Assembly: GCA_963966185.1 (NCBI GenBank)
Contig: CAWZYM010000402.1
Span: 1-64,000, forward strand
Direction of reading: 5' to 3'
DNA from: Rhabditoides inermis
Taxonomy: Eukaryota; Nematoda; Chromadorea; Rhabditida; Rhabditidae
Length of the DNA: 64,000 bases
Each line of letters opens with the position of its first letter. The stretch's first letter is position 1. The position numbers were made by a program, and so were the translations under genes. The notes below the pieces were generated by a model that did no database searches, was not told where the DNA came from, and saw only the letters and a list, made by a program, of their open reading frames with translations. Below are positions 23,901 to 39,474 of this stretch, one piece after another.

Positions 23901-26309
23901 TAGTTTTCGCAGCAGATTACCTTTCATTCTGTGCACACGCACGCGCCGCCCCACTCCCCCTTTCTTCACCCTCTCTCCGCACTCTGCTGTCACCGCGCAG
24001 TCTCATCCGGCGATGACGTCATGATTCGAAAGTCTTGCGACTTGCGAGCGCAGAAGCGAACAGGAGGGAGAGAGGAGGAGGGCCCTTGTGTGCCCGCAAT
24101 CGCGAGGCGTGCAAAAACGGGAGGAGTTGAATCTGCTGCTGCGCTCGGCTGAACTGGACTCCTTCCCGTCTCGCTGTGCACTTCATTTCCACTATCGATT
24201 GTCTCCTTTGTGGGGCCTCCTGATCAGTGATTGAAATGCGAGAGTAGGCTAGAGAAAAATGGAACGCTTTGCGTGAAGACATGTTAATGAGAGAGAAGAT
24301 GATGTGGATGAGTAGATTACTGCCGCGGGGAGCATACAATGTGATTAGTGGTTGACAGGCGAGTGAGAGATGAAGTGCGAGGGAGTGGAGAGGGAGGAGA
24401 GACAGTGAGGTAGTGAGTGTACTGAAGAGTGCGCAGGGCGGATGCGTGACAAATGAGTGAGTAGTGGTGGAAAGAAACACTGCGGGATGACAGCACTACT
24501 CTAGCCCCTCTCCCTTTCCTTTCTTTCTCTCTATCTCCGCACTCTCCCCTCCGGCACCACCTGTTTCACATTCTCTCCGAGTGCCCTTCCGTCTTCCGCC
24601 CTCTCATTTCGCTACGCTCCCTCCTCCACTCTCTCACTCCCATTTCGCTTACAGCGCAGCGATCGGCGGTGCCATCGCGGCTCAAATGTAGGTAGAAATA
24701 TACGAGCAAAAATAGCGAGAGATGAGAGAGAAAAGGAAAAAAGGAGAGATAGTGGAACGGCGGTCGTTGAAAGAGAATGCAGTTACAACACAAATACGCA
24801 GATATTTGGAGAAAAAAGTGGGCGGAGGGGGAGGAAGACGAGTCGAGAGAGTGATGCATATTTACGTGGCTCTGGCTGGCTGGGCTGTGGTGTGACTGCA
24901 GAGAACACGCAGAGTAGAACGAAGGAGAGGACGGGCATCCGAAAAAAGTTGCAAACAGAAGTGCAGCAGACGTGTGTTGATTGTAGGTGTACTCGATGTC
25001 GGCGCCCGATTTGCGCGCGTGGATCGTGCGCGCGATGGAGATTGAGGCGGAGCAGACGCGGCTGATGCGCGGCCGCAAGGCGCAGATCTCGGAGCTCGAG
25101 TCGATTCTGTCGGCCGAGAAGGACAAGCTGTCGCAGCTGGTCAACGAGCTCCCGCCCCACATGCAGAACATTGTCCTCCCCGGCAGCGCGCCGCCGCCGC
25201 CATTTGCTGGAATGTGGGTTGGAGAGAGAGATTGTGATATGATGACATCTTGCAAAACAAGAGTGTTTAGGCCGTCGTTCTCGCAGCCGCCTCCGTTTGG
25301 TGCGCCGCCCCCCAACGGCTTCCCCGTGCCGCTGTTCCCCACGTCGCAATCCCTGGCCCCGCCCCCACACGCCCCGCCCACCTCGTTGCTCGGTCCGCCG
25401 CCGAGTCAGCCCGACTTTCGCGTGCCGCCACCTGGACTCCCGCCCAGTGTGCCGGGCAGCGAGTGAGTTGGCTGCTTCCTTTATTTTGGAGATCAGTGTA
25501 ACTGGTGTGTTACAGTTCGCCAGCGGACAAGCCGTTGAGTTTGTTCAGCAAGCCGCCTCCCTCTATCGAGCCCAAAGGATTTGCGGTACGTAGAGCCATG
25601 CGTTTGTATTATCTAATAATGTGCTTGCAGAGCGCGCCCACCCTGCCCAAGTCTGCGTCGTCATCGTCTCTCCCGAACCTGTCGGTGCCGCCGCCTCTGG
25701 CCCCGCCGCCCAGCCTTCCCAACTTCAACGTGCCGCCGCCGTCGATGCCTGCAGCATCTGGTGCGTCGGCAGGCGCGTCTCCTGCCGGCAAGGCGCCGTA
25801 CCAGTCTAGCGCGCCCTTCATCGCCAGTCGCAACTTCCCCCCACCTGGTATGACCGCGCCGCCCCCTCCCGTCCCACCCGCCGCCCCACTCAACATTGCC
25901 CGCACACTCACGTCTATGATAGCGTCCGCCGTCACCGGATCTAGAATGAACCAGGTGAGTAGTGATATTGATATAAGTAACAAACGTATTGTTGTAATGA
26001 TAAATACATATTCTCATGTTAGGAACCGATAACGAAGCAATACAGTGAGCTGATCAAACGACATCTAGTTTTTGTCGAATGATGTTTTGTGTAGGGTCCG
26101 GAGATTCGTATGACGCCGGCGCCTCCGGGCGGTCCGAACATCTTGCCGACGGTGCGTATCGGTCTGCCCGGTGGAGGAGGGGGAGGAGGCAGCAAGTGGA
26201 GCAACAAGAACAAGTTCAATCGAGGTGGGTTGGCGGAGGGTAGCGAGACGATGTACCCTTGCCTCTTTCAGAGTACGGATCCGCCTCGCCCAACACGAAC
26301 AAACGCTAA
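17111..26309 (+). CDS. Proline-rich protein with charged coiled-coil segment, function unknown (644 aa, 17 exons)
   Basis: I do not recognise the family. Exons: 17111-17167, 17579-17620, 17676-17756, 17810-17904, 17949-18021, 18181-18363, 19072-19128, 19587-19693, 19760-19804, 22724-22786, 23424-23574, 24987-25213, 25271-25462, 25516-25585, 25631-25954, 26095-26224, 26272-26309. Phases close to TAA. The N-terminal third is acidic and disordered. A middle part has phosphosite-like and basic text (RTPSPEDSRKRRHD). A predicted helix follows (PDLRAWIVRAMEIEAEQTRL to LSQLVNELPPHMQ), then about 230 residues rich in PPP, SLPNL and PPPG. The tail is glycine-rich and basic (SKWSNKNKFNR). Composition suggests a nuclear RNA-processing or chromatin scaffold (inference). 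TTTTAG directly before the start suggests trans-splicing. Introns 9 (2.9 kb) and 11 (1.4 kb) are unusually long and may hide exons. Confidence 0.72.
19805..22723 (+). other. Long intron (2.9 kb) of the proline-rich gene
   Basis: Rich in pyrimidine tracts, including (CT)n at about 19834-19856, 19924-19945 and 20848-20895. I see no exon with good borders and codon use, but one cannot be excluded because the flanking exons are short. Confidence 0.5.
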
Positions 26310-27046
26310 ATTGTCGCACTCTACCTATTCTGACAAATTTCATATTTTTACAATTTATTATTATTACTCTATTGCGTTTTGCCGACTTGTTCTATGCAGT
26401 GTCGCGGTGTACTCGCGTCTTCTTCTTCTCGTACTCGTTGTTGTTGGTGTTGTTGGTTGTCTCTCTCTCTCTTGACACTGGTCTCAGTCTCATCCGAATC
26501 CCACCCTTTGTCATACATATTTATATGTTTTCGATTGATATACCGTCTCTCTCCCTCTTTCTTTTTCCGTATCTACTGAAGTTTGCTACACCTTTCACAC
26601 TCTCGTATCTTTCTTCATTCTCTCGCGTCTCTCGCGTCTCTCTCTCTCTCTCTCTCGGTTGATGGTTGATAAAGTGTTATGTTATCGCCACGACGCTCCG
26701 CCCCCGTTGGCCCTGCCTCCCATACGTACCGGTTCGCCGACCGTGCAATATCTCTCATTTTTCGCCCCTTCGTGCTAGTCGGATTGGTTCGTGTTTGTCG
26801 ATGCGATGTGATATGGCGAGCTGCACTATCTTGCGATCCAACGTGCGTGCCAATCTGGACAGATATTTTTGCAGTGTGTGTGTGTGTTTATTTTGTATCC
26901 GTGCGTGTGTGTTTGTCGTTGTACTCGTCAATGATAGGTGGTTGCAGAGAGGGAGCAGGAGAGAAGCCGTCGCCTGGTTCGCGCACGGTCCCCACACACA
27001 CCCCCCAAGCACCACTCTACACACACACACACCAACCTACACAGAC
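26310..27046. other. Spacer between proline-rich gene and hnRNP gene
   Basis: Holds the 3' UTR of the upstream gene and the 5' region of the hnRNP gene. TTGCAG at about 26943-26948 could be a trans- or cis-splice acceptor for the hnRNP leader. There are CT- and CA-rich tracts. No coding exon is seen. Confidence 0.5.
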
Positions 27047-29885
<2,839 letters not shown>

Positions 29886-31514
29886 GCTCCTGCCAGGCAG
29901 GCAGGGCTCACCCCCTCCTCTCTCTCTCGTATATTTATTCGCTCATTGCACACTACGCGGTCCGTCCCACCTATCCAATAGTCGCTAGTGCCTCTAGACA
30001 GTCCCGCCCACCACCACTACTCTTATGCGGTGTCGATCGCCGTCTCTAGATTCGCGTAGAGGTGGTGCACTCCGCTCGCGGTCATGTTTGTCTATTTTTA
30101 TCCACCCCTCCCCCTACTACAGTACCCCTGTTCCCCTTCGAGACACTCTCTGTCTCCCTTTCACAACCCCAATGACTGTTGCGCGATTTCAGATTATATT
30201 CAGTGTGATTCTCGTGTCTCTGATACCCGATTGTCTCGATTTGAGTGTGTCTTTTCTCTCTCTGTGTGTGTCCATCCTTTTTCGTTTTCTTCCCCACCCT
30301 ACAGAGTGTTTTTCAGCATTTTGATTGTTGTATTGTTTGTTTGTGCGCCGCCCAAAAATGTACGCCGAAAATTCTATATCCCCCTCTCTTCCCAAACATC
30401 GAGTATCGATGTAAAACTTCTATCCCCTCCATCGTTTTATGTGTGCTATGTGCGCTCTTCCACCCCTCTGGCTCTGTTTTACGCGCCTACCCTATACCCC
30501 CCATGGTTATGTTTGTGATTTCAAAATATCATCATATGTGCGACATTCTATAAATATGTCGTTCACTTGTCGGCTGATGAGATTCTTTCTGATAGTTCAA
30601 TGCAGCATTTATCCAGCATTGTCGTAAGAGCGCATAAGGTGACTAGCGAATTTCGATAATATACATAAACTTTCATGTATTATAAGTTTAAATTCCTGTT
30701 TGTATATATTTTTGGAGGTAAAACGGGGCGCTCTAAAGCTGTGCTACTACCACGTTTTACAAGGGTACTGGCGATCAAACCGCAACCAGCAACTATCTTC
30801 CCCCTCCTCTCTGTCTCTCTCTCTTTCTCGTCTACACTGCTCAATATAGACAAACTATATAAGGACACTTGGTTGTGTATCATAAACGCAAAAGTGACAG
30901 AGACGGAGCGTATGGAATATTCGAATACAACGAAGTCTTCTACACTTCTAACTCAGAAGTCTTTTCTACATGATCAGATTATAGATGATAATATTCCAGA
31001 TAAGACGTAGACGGGTATACACTTTTTCTTATTATAATATACATAATAATATTAATACATCTTCCTCTTGATTAATACTTAAAGTCCACATACTCACCAT
31101 ACAATTTACAATGTTCAGCTTTTTACCTGAAATAGTGTGTGTGTGTGTTTCAGTTCATATCATTTCACGATTTACGATTTTCTAAAAAAAAAATTTCATA
31201 TGTAATCATTTGAAAACATTTCTAACCCTCTCATAATTTATTTCAATTTCAGTCTAGATTAAACCATTTTTTTTATTTATTTCCTATATACTTTTTCTCA
31301 ACTAAAAAGTTTATCTAAAAATCGCTTTCTCAAATCTGTTCTCAAATTTTTGTCTATGCTGCGGTATTCGAAAATGGAATATGGTATATGGGAACATCAA
31401 ACATCAATAACGTATTTTAATTCTGAATTCCTGAATAATGTTTATACACGTGTATGGTGTATGGATTAGAAAACTCTGAAAGACTTGAAATAAATGTCAT
31501 CGTAATTCATAAGC

Positions 31515-31690
31515 TATAGTTCTGTGGTTCTGTGCTCGCAATAAGTTGCGCGCGGTGGGGTAGATCAGAGGAAGACGGAGAGTCATCTCTCGGCAATAGC
31601 GCGCAAAACAAGAGAGGCAGACGGTTATGGCACCGTATTTCAAACTGCAAGCGAGGTAGATCAAAAACTATCGCTCTGGCGCAGGCTATA
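31515..31690 (+). repeat. Dispersed repeat RA, copy 3
   Basis: Nearly identical to 57149-57316 except for a small duplication (GTGGTTCT) near the start. It is the only full RA copy outside an intron. Confidence 0.8.
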
Positions 31691-32118
31691 TTGTCACAAG
31701 ATAGTGGATTATTGTAAATCCAATTCGAAAAACACTTTTCACTCAAAGTGTTTGCGCCGCCGCAAACTTTATAAAACCGACTTTTTTGCATCGCGTGTGG
31801 GTGGGTGGGTGCTGTCTGCTTCGATGCTTGTCGTCGCAATGAATGGCGCATAATTGAATTGTGGTGATGCGTGGTTGTTCCGAGAACAGCGGACGCAAGT
31901 CGCACGCGTATTCGGTTTCTCCAGAAGCAGTCGCAGCAAGCCACGCAAGCAACACACAACAACCCCTCCTCTCTCTCGAACAACAACATATATATACAAG
32001 AGGGGCTTCCCGTTGTCTCCAAAGAGACGAACAACATCGCCATAGACACATGCCTCTCTATACTATATACGGATTACGGATCCGCGATTCTATTATGCAG
32101 TGTGCAGTGTGGTTGGCT

Positions 32119-32194
<76 letters not shown>

Positions 32195-32794
32195 CGATTT
32201 GCTCTTGTACTCTGGTTGACTAATGATCGCGTGCGATGCCCTTCCACCTTTTCAACCCTCTCTCTATGCTCTTTTCTATATTCACAACAACTCAATGCGT
32301 GATGATGGATTTCGACTCTCGCCTCTCCGATCGGGACAATCGAATCCGGCCATTGTGCTCGCATTTTATTCATTTCGATTATGCTGCCGCTGACACGACA
32401 CATTCCGATCATGTCCGCGTGTCGTATGTATGCCACATGCAGAATGTGTGTACTCGAATCTTCTTGCACTATTCGAGATCGTGTTTTGGAAATCGCTTAC
32501 ACGGACGCCGTAAATGTCAGTCGCATTCGCAATGAGCTTAGTGTTGCTTGAGATAGTACATGTGTAATATTGATAGTATAGCCCTGCACAACAGAGTAAT
32601 CACCGTAAATCGCGAGTGCATGTGTGGCGAGCAGCCGTAATCCGTAATCGTAATCACACAACATTCCGAGTTGTGCTTGTATGGTGTATATGGTGTATGG
32701 AGACGAGGAGAGTGGCGCAGCCAGGTATCGAATTCGTTTCGGGGGTGGGAATCGCCGAAATTCGAGCCGCCACCATGCCATCGGCGAGACAGCG

Positions 32795-32830
<36 letters not shown>

Positions 32831-33365
32831 CGAATTGTGCGCCTCCTTGTGACCTCACCACACACACTTCCTGTTGACATGTCGCGTGTTCCTCCCTCCC
32901 TCGCTTCTTCCGGCCATGGACTCATCTTCTTGTTGATTCCATTGCGACAGCGCCGCCTCAGATTACTATGTCGCTGTGGTGTTCACTCACATGGTGCAAT
33001 TGTGATACTCTCTTTGAACTCTCTTAGAGACGACTTGTTTCAAATTGTTGCGAAGAGTTTGTTTCCGTGAGAGACCGCTACTGTACTTACCATCTCCTTA
33101 TACTTATTACGTGTGTGTATGTGTGCATTCTTCTTCTTTTCCCCGCGGCGTGCGGTCTGATCCTCATTTTGCCCCACTGCCGCCGAATGTTTGGTCATCG
33201 ACAAGAATCCTTCTCGAGTAACCAGTGAGGCGGCGGGAAGTACCCTCATGTGGAAGCAGCTATGGCGCGAGGAGATACCGATTAGCATGAAACCTCTCTT
33301 TTGGGTTAAAATAAGGCTAGCGCTAATATTCTCAAGAAGCTGAAGGCCCCCCCCCCCCCGAGAAC

Positions 33366-33785
33366 GAAAGAAAGAGAGAAGGAGAGAAGGAGAGAAGGAG
33401 AGAAGGAGAGAAGGAGAGAAGGAGAGAAGGAGAGAAGGAGAGAAGGAGAGAAGGAGAGAAGGAGAGAAGGAGAGAAGGAGAGAAGGAGAGAAGGAGAGAA
33501 GGAGAGAAGGAGAGAAGGAGAGAAGGAGAGAAGGAGAGAAGAAGAGAAGGAGAGAAGGAGAGAAGGAGAGAAGGAGAGAAGGAGAGAAGGAGAGAAGGAG
33601 AGAAGGAGAGAAGGAGAGAAGGAGAGAAGGAGAGAAGGATATCACAAGAGAACTAGAGAACGAGAGAAAGAGAGAACGAGAGAACGAGAGAACGAGAGAA
33701 CGAGAGAACGAGAGAACGAGAGAACGAGAGAAGGAGGGAAGGAGGGAAGGAGAGGAAGAGAGAACGAGAGAACGAAAGAACGAGA
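33366..33785 (+). repeat. Minisatellite of 8-bp units (GGAGAGAA, then GAACGAGA)
   Basis: More than thirty near-perfect GGAGAGAA units, with a single GAAGAGAA variant, run to about 33640. After a short break (CACAAGAGAACTAGAG) a related GAACGAGA array follows. Translated frames from this array are artefacts. Confidence 0.92.
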
Positions 33786-33888
33786 AAAAATCGAATAAAT
33801 TCGAAATGAAATTGATGAAATAATGACAGAAGAACAGGTACGAAGATGAGAGAGAAAATTTCTATAAAGTTCAACAAGAGGACATATA

Positions 33889-34352
33889 TTATCTTTTAAA
33901 AGTACTTTCGTAAAAAAGTGTTGTTTGTGTTAACTTGATTCAAGAAAAGCGGAAGCATATATTATTAGATGTTAAAAAATGTAATCGTTAACACCTGAAC
34001 ATGAAAACTAACACAAACTTGCTCTTTCAAAACGAAAAATGTTGAATAATTCCGTGTTTTATTTTTTGACATTTTTACACCTGAAACCTGAAGCTTTGAG
34101 TCAAAGAACATCACGATTAACATATTATTTTATTGATGAACCGTATGCGTATGTCTATTACGTGTCCGCAAAAAAACACTAAATAACAAAACACTCGTAT
34201 TATTCTGAATGTCACGTGAAACTATTCTATATTCGTTTGAAAGAGCAAGTTTGTGTTACTTTTCATGTTCAGGTGTTTACGATTTGATTTTTCAAAAATC
34301 ACTTTTACGAAAGTACTTAAACACTTTTTACGAAAGTACTTTTAAAAGATAA
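33889..34352. mobile_element. MITE with TTATCTTTTAAAAGTACTTTCG inverted ends
   Basis: The left end TATCTTTTAAAAGTACTTTC is mirrored at 34320-34352. A second, inner pair contains AACACAAACTTGCTCTTTC (about 34010-34030) and its reverse complement (about 34235-34260), plus the ACACCTGAACATGAAAA block and its inverse. The AT-rich centre has no open frame. A TA-rich flank prevents a firm target duplication. Confidence 0.8.
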
Positions 34353-34362
34353 TTATGATTTT

Positions 34363-34423
34363 GTTGTCATATTCAGATATAACGATTCCGGAAAAACGAT
34401 TGATTGATTGATTGATTGATTGT
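34363..34423 (+). repeat. GATT-linked repeat core R4, copy c
   Basis: TTGTCATATTCAGATATAAC then GATTCCGGAAAAACGATTGATT, running into (GATT)n. It begins about ten bases after the MITE at 33889-34352. Confidence 0.8.
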
Positions 34424-34887
34424 GTGTGTGTGTGTGTGTGTTGCTTTATGCTTTATGCAGCATGCTTTATGGCAGTGTCGCTTCTTTTCGCAGCTTCCTC
34501 GATGGCAGATGGTTTGTATTGGGGGGGGGGGGGGGGTGCAAGAGGGAGAGAGAGAGTGGGCGCGTTGCTCCCATCGTTGCACCATCACTACTACCACCTC
34601 TGCCGCCGCCACCACATCAAAGCCAGCTGGCATCCGCCAGCTGACCACACTTTCCCCACCGCGCTCCCATGTGCACATTCCCTCTCACACACTGGTGTGT
34701 CACCAGTTTCACCATGTACTATCGGTTTCTTTCGTCGTCTCTCTCATTCTCTCTTCCGCCCCCCCCCCTCTCTCTCTCTATCGTTCTCTGTTTTGCTGTG
34801 TGTGTGGGTTTCGTCGTCGTCGCCGTCCCATAATCGCTCTTTCCGATCTACTATACTTTTTCCTCTCCAATTACCGTTCGCTTATCC

Positions 34888-34942
<55 letters not shown>

Positions 34943-35369
34943 TTCCTTTCGTTCTCTCCTTCTCTTTCTATCTGCGCACTGCTTCCTTTATGCGCTTCGC
35001 GCGTGAAAGTATTCCACAATTAGCCCCTTTATATTGGCTTCGTTCTTGCACGTGTGGCGGGTTCACTCTTTCTGTCGCGACCCAATATATACCGTGGCGT
35101 TCGTCGGTGCTTGAAAGGACGAGCCCGCGGAATAACGAATATTTTCGAGAACGCTCGAATGAAGAAAACAATAAGTGTGCTTGAGGCCTTGAATGGTGTT
35201 TTGTAGCCAGACAGGTCTGAGGTCTTCGAGATGGCAACATCATTATGGGCATTGTGCTTTCTCCCTTTCTCTCCCTCCCCCTCTCTCGTCTATACGACTC
35301 TAGCATCTTGAACTGAGGACATTTCTTTTCGTAACGGAGGGTCGTGAGGGAGACCAGTACCAGTACGCA

Positions 35370-35440
<71 letters not shown>

Positions 35441-36045
35441 CTCCCTTCCTCTTCCACAAGCATGCCTAATGAGTCTGCTCTCGTTCCTATCATCGTCCAT
35501 ACACACACCCTCGCTTTCTTCCCTTTTCCCCATCTCCTCAACTATCCTCCGTCCACTGTACATAATTACGCATTCTTCACACCACCGTTTTCTCCCCACG
35601 ACTTTCCCGGGATCCGCCGTGTTGTGTGTTTTCTACGTCACTGTTTTGTCGACTGTGTTTTGGAAGAGCATAATCAACAGCTTCCCATTCGCTTTCTTGT
35701 TGTGTACCGTACCATCGGGACCACACGCGATGCCCGTCAACCACTCCCTCCCGCCTCCACTATCCACTCGCATAGCCGAGCCATGTTTCCGCGAGATTTC
35801 CATTCCAGCATTTCGGTGGATTGCAGAAGGCGTATGCGAAATTCGCGCTGTCTTCGTTCATTATGACTAAATTTGTGAGTGCCATCTGTCGTCGCGATTC
35901 GGAACATTGAAGTCTGTGTGTCGTTTCTCAATACAGCTGTCGGTCACAGTCATAGTTTGCAACAGTTCGTACGTGGAATTTGACGCTGTTTTCGTGGATT
36001 CTTCCGTGTCGTTGCGAACGGTGTATCGATATGGTTTCAGTGCGT

Positions 36046-38601
36046 ATGTGGAATTCGGACGGCACGCTGTGCTCGTCTGCAGTCAGCCAGGCTGACCTGT
36101 CGCCGACTTCCCGCTCCACCCGACCACTCATGGTGTGCGAGAGCCAGCAGAGCGTCGCTGATTCGGAGGTGAGCGAGAGTTGCGTCAACGTGGTCTGTAC
36201 AATTGTTTCATTTTGGTTGTATTATAGCGTGAGTAGGGTAAACAGGGTTTGGCCAACTTTAATGCGAGTTTAGTCAACTTGGACAGCTTGGTCGGTGTCG
36301 GTTTGGTCGGTCAAGGTTTGATCAACAGGCGCTTTGAAGTTCGATGCGACCGTAAGCGCCTGTGCGACTATGAAAGACCGCGTTTCAATGAGATTGACCG
36401 CACAGACCTGCATTGACTTTGAGCGAAGCATTCTGGGGTGCGCATAATGGAACGCATAATCCGTTTGCAATTACGCGTGTTTGATCTTTTGCGCATATAG
36501 AGTGTCTCGAGGTGTTTCGCTCTCCACTTTGATGTATTATGTGTACTAAATCTAAAATATCCCAAGTACCCCGATATTTATAGTTGACTTTTCACTATTT
36601 GAAACACTTCCTCATTACGCAGGTGTTTTGTCAGGGGTACTCGCCAAACCGACGAAGACGTCTATAAATAGATAGTATATACAATCTACGCTCACTCAAA
36701 GGCGAGCGTTGTTGAATGCATTATTTCTCTCCCTGTAGCGGGGATAGAGCCACTGTAATATGTGTATATGTGTTCTCGCAGCGTCATTTCTATCCATAGA
36801 TTGCATGCATTTATAGTGACTGCAACCAATCGTTAATAATGTCATTGTCATATGAATGGAAATAGATGTAGTGAGCGGTTTGCAGTGAGTGTGGTGAGCG
36901 TGTACACGTACAGTATGCGCAGCTGCAGAATCCGAATGGCGCGCGCTGGAGCGGATCGATTGTTGCCGGATTGCTTGTGAATGAACTGCGTCGCTTGATT
37001 GAAACATGGAAAACGAGCAAAAAGCGACTGGGATTGCGACAAAAAGGGGAAAGTAGGAAAGAGGAGGCAGACGCGCCACAAATCCCCTGAGGCGACTTTG
37101 GCTTTGCATAAGACGACTGGGTTTAGGTGTGCGAGACTGTCGAGCTGGCGTCTGAACGGGGCGACGACGACGACGACGACGACGAAGCGCTCTCGCCTTC
37201 GCCTAACCCCATCGGAGACACCATCATCACGGTACGCACCGTTGAATTGAATTGATTTACTGCCGATATCACGGAGATGATACACAACGGATTCAGTCTG
37301 CGTGAAGTAACTGCAGGTGGTTCCTGATATACCACTACACACGGACCGTGAATTATTATTGTATACGGGATCAGAATACTTATTTCGAGTCAAGCGTCTT
37401 GTGTATAGAAACTTGGATTCCAAAAAGTTATCTCGAATTTGTACATTGCATTACGGTATATATTCCGTGTGTTACTATCGGTCTCATGTTGTCTCCTCTC
37501 AGGTCGGAAGTCGACGTATCGTATTCTATCCAGAGGGATTTGTATTTGTAAGCTCTGACGGTCGTCGCCTTTGCTCTTTAGGCGACCTGCCATCTCTCAC
37601 TGTGACTTATAATCAAGTTTCACAATATGACAATTATGTACACTACGGTATATATACAATATACCGCCTATCTGTCTTATGCGGTCTCCTGCCACGTAGG
37701 AAACTCACGTATCGTATTCTATCCCGGAATTCGGTAGTGTCCTTGTATCCACTGACGCTGTTCTGTGTTCTCTAGGCGACCTACACCTGCCATTTCTCAC
37801 TTGTCATGAATGCACCTGCAGAGTGGGAAAGAAGCGAAGAAGCACAACCCCCTTCCGCCCTGTTCTCTCCCCCTCCCTCCCTCGCACCTAGTTCCTAGTA
37901 ATTGCATCATGTAGCAGGCGCGGAGGGGGAAGCCGCCCTTGTGATGACGCGAGGTGAAGGAGGAGGAGGAGGAGGAGGAGGAGGAGGAGGAGGAGGAGCG
38001 AAGAGCTCTCTTGTCTCCTCCCTTTCTTCTCTGCGACTGTCCCCTTTCTTCTTGCACATCTGGAGCGTCCACTCACTATGTCACGTGTTGCACGCAATGG
38101 TTTTATGCGACTCTTCTCTCTCTCTCTCTCTCTCTCCCTCTCTCTCTCCCACTCTCTCTCCCACTCTCTCTTTTTCTCGCTGTACTTTATGTGGTGTGGA
38201 TAACATGTCAGCTAGTGCTCGCCACCTCGATTTTCGCATCGTCTGTACGGATGATGGCTAGGTCGCTGGTATTCAACAAAAGCATCCCAACACCTTTGGA
38301 GAAAGGAAACAGGCAGCGAGAGAGTTTGCGAGAGAGAGAAAGAGAGGGAGAGAGCGAGAGTATCACTATTCGCACAGGGGAAAGCACTTAGCCAGTGGCT
38401 CTACTCGGAAAACAAAGAGACAGATGCCTTACTGTCACCCCCCCCCCAGTCTGTATATATATATATACATATATGTGTGTGTTTTGTGAGGTGTATCCAC
38501 TATTTCCGCACATATATGCGTGCAGTTTTCAATTCGCTGCCCTTTGGTTCGCGTCACGGAAATAGTAACGCCTAAAACTTCTATTATTCATTCTCTCTCT
38601 A

Positions 38602-38653
<52 letters not shown>

Positions 38654-39143
38654 ATCTCTCTCTTCTCCCTCACTCTCTCAGATTCTGATTCCGATTCGGT
38701 CTCAGACGTCGTCGCGGTAAATATTTTGAAATCTACACATGTAAAATGAAGTGGATGCTTGGCGCTTGACACCGAATGCGAAATAGCGTGTGTTGGCTGG
38801 GGAAGTAAGTTCTGCCCCCCCATTTATATCAACTGTAATATGCAATAATCTATGTCGACGACGGGGCGTTTTCCGCCGCACTTTCGCGGCCGGAAATTTG
38901 GTGTGAAAATTGAATTAGCGCCACTGATGAGTGAGGGAGAGCTGAATTTCGTACGCTAGCCACCTGTCCTGGTCCACTACTCGAGTCACCGCAATTTGTA
39001 CCTGTCGCTCTTTGGCCCCTGGCTTCTCTTAATCCCGCCCAGTATTCAACAACTCTCTCACTCGCTTGAAAATTCAGAATGCGTCAACACAGTGATTAGA
39101 CAACACACATCGGTGGTAGAGTGAGTGAAAGATAGCGTTGCAT

Positions 39144-39187
<44 letters not shown>

Positions 39188-39399
39188 TTCGCACATTGAC
39201 GTCTCATTATTCCTTGATGCCGAGTTGCATATCCATAATTGTCGATCACAACAATGATCACGCTTTCATGGTGTATGTGTCGCTCATTTCCCCCACTTTT
39301 CTCTCTCTCTCACCACCCGCGTTTTCTCGCCTCTCTCTGAATGGGGGGGGAGAGAGAGAACACTGTCTGTGAATGGCAGTTGACATGTGGGTGGGTGTG

Positions 39400-39474
<75 letters not shown>

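Larger units (their letters stand above)
29886..36045. other. Six-kilobase gene-poor region between hnRNP and K2P genes
   Basis: The first roughly 700 bases are probably hnRNP 3' UTR. The rest carries repeat RA (31515-31690), (GA)n at 32121-32190 and 32799-32827, a GGAGAGAA minisatellite (33366-33640) with a GAACGAGA continuation to 33785, the MITE at 33889-34352, repeat R4 at 34363-34423, and (CT)n at 34891-34940 and 35373-35439. The 3' part should hold the K2P promoter. I found no spliced coding gene. Confidence 0.6.

Noticed and set aside
24566..25381. A 271-residue minus-strand open frame
   Set aside because: It is antisense to GC-rich exons 12-13 of the proline-rich gene, which have correct borders and codon use on the plus strand.
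33040..33877. Minus-strand frames of repeated SFSPSLLL residues
   Set aside because: They translate the GGAGAGAA minisatellite. There is no splice structure or domain.
34412..35023. Plus-strand frames of about 200 residues with long LSLSLS runs
   Set aside because: Created by (CT)n tracts. No acceptor/donor structure or recognisable domain.
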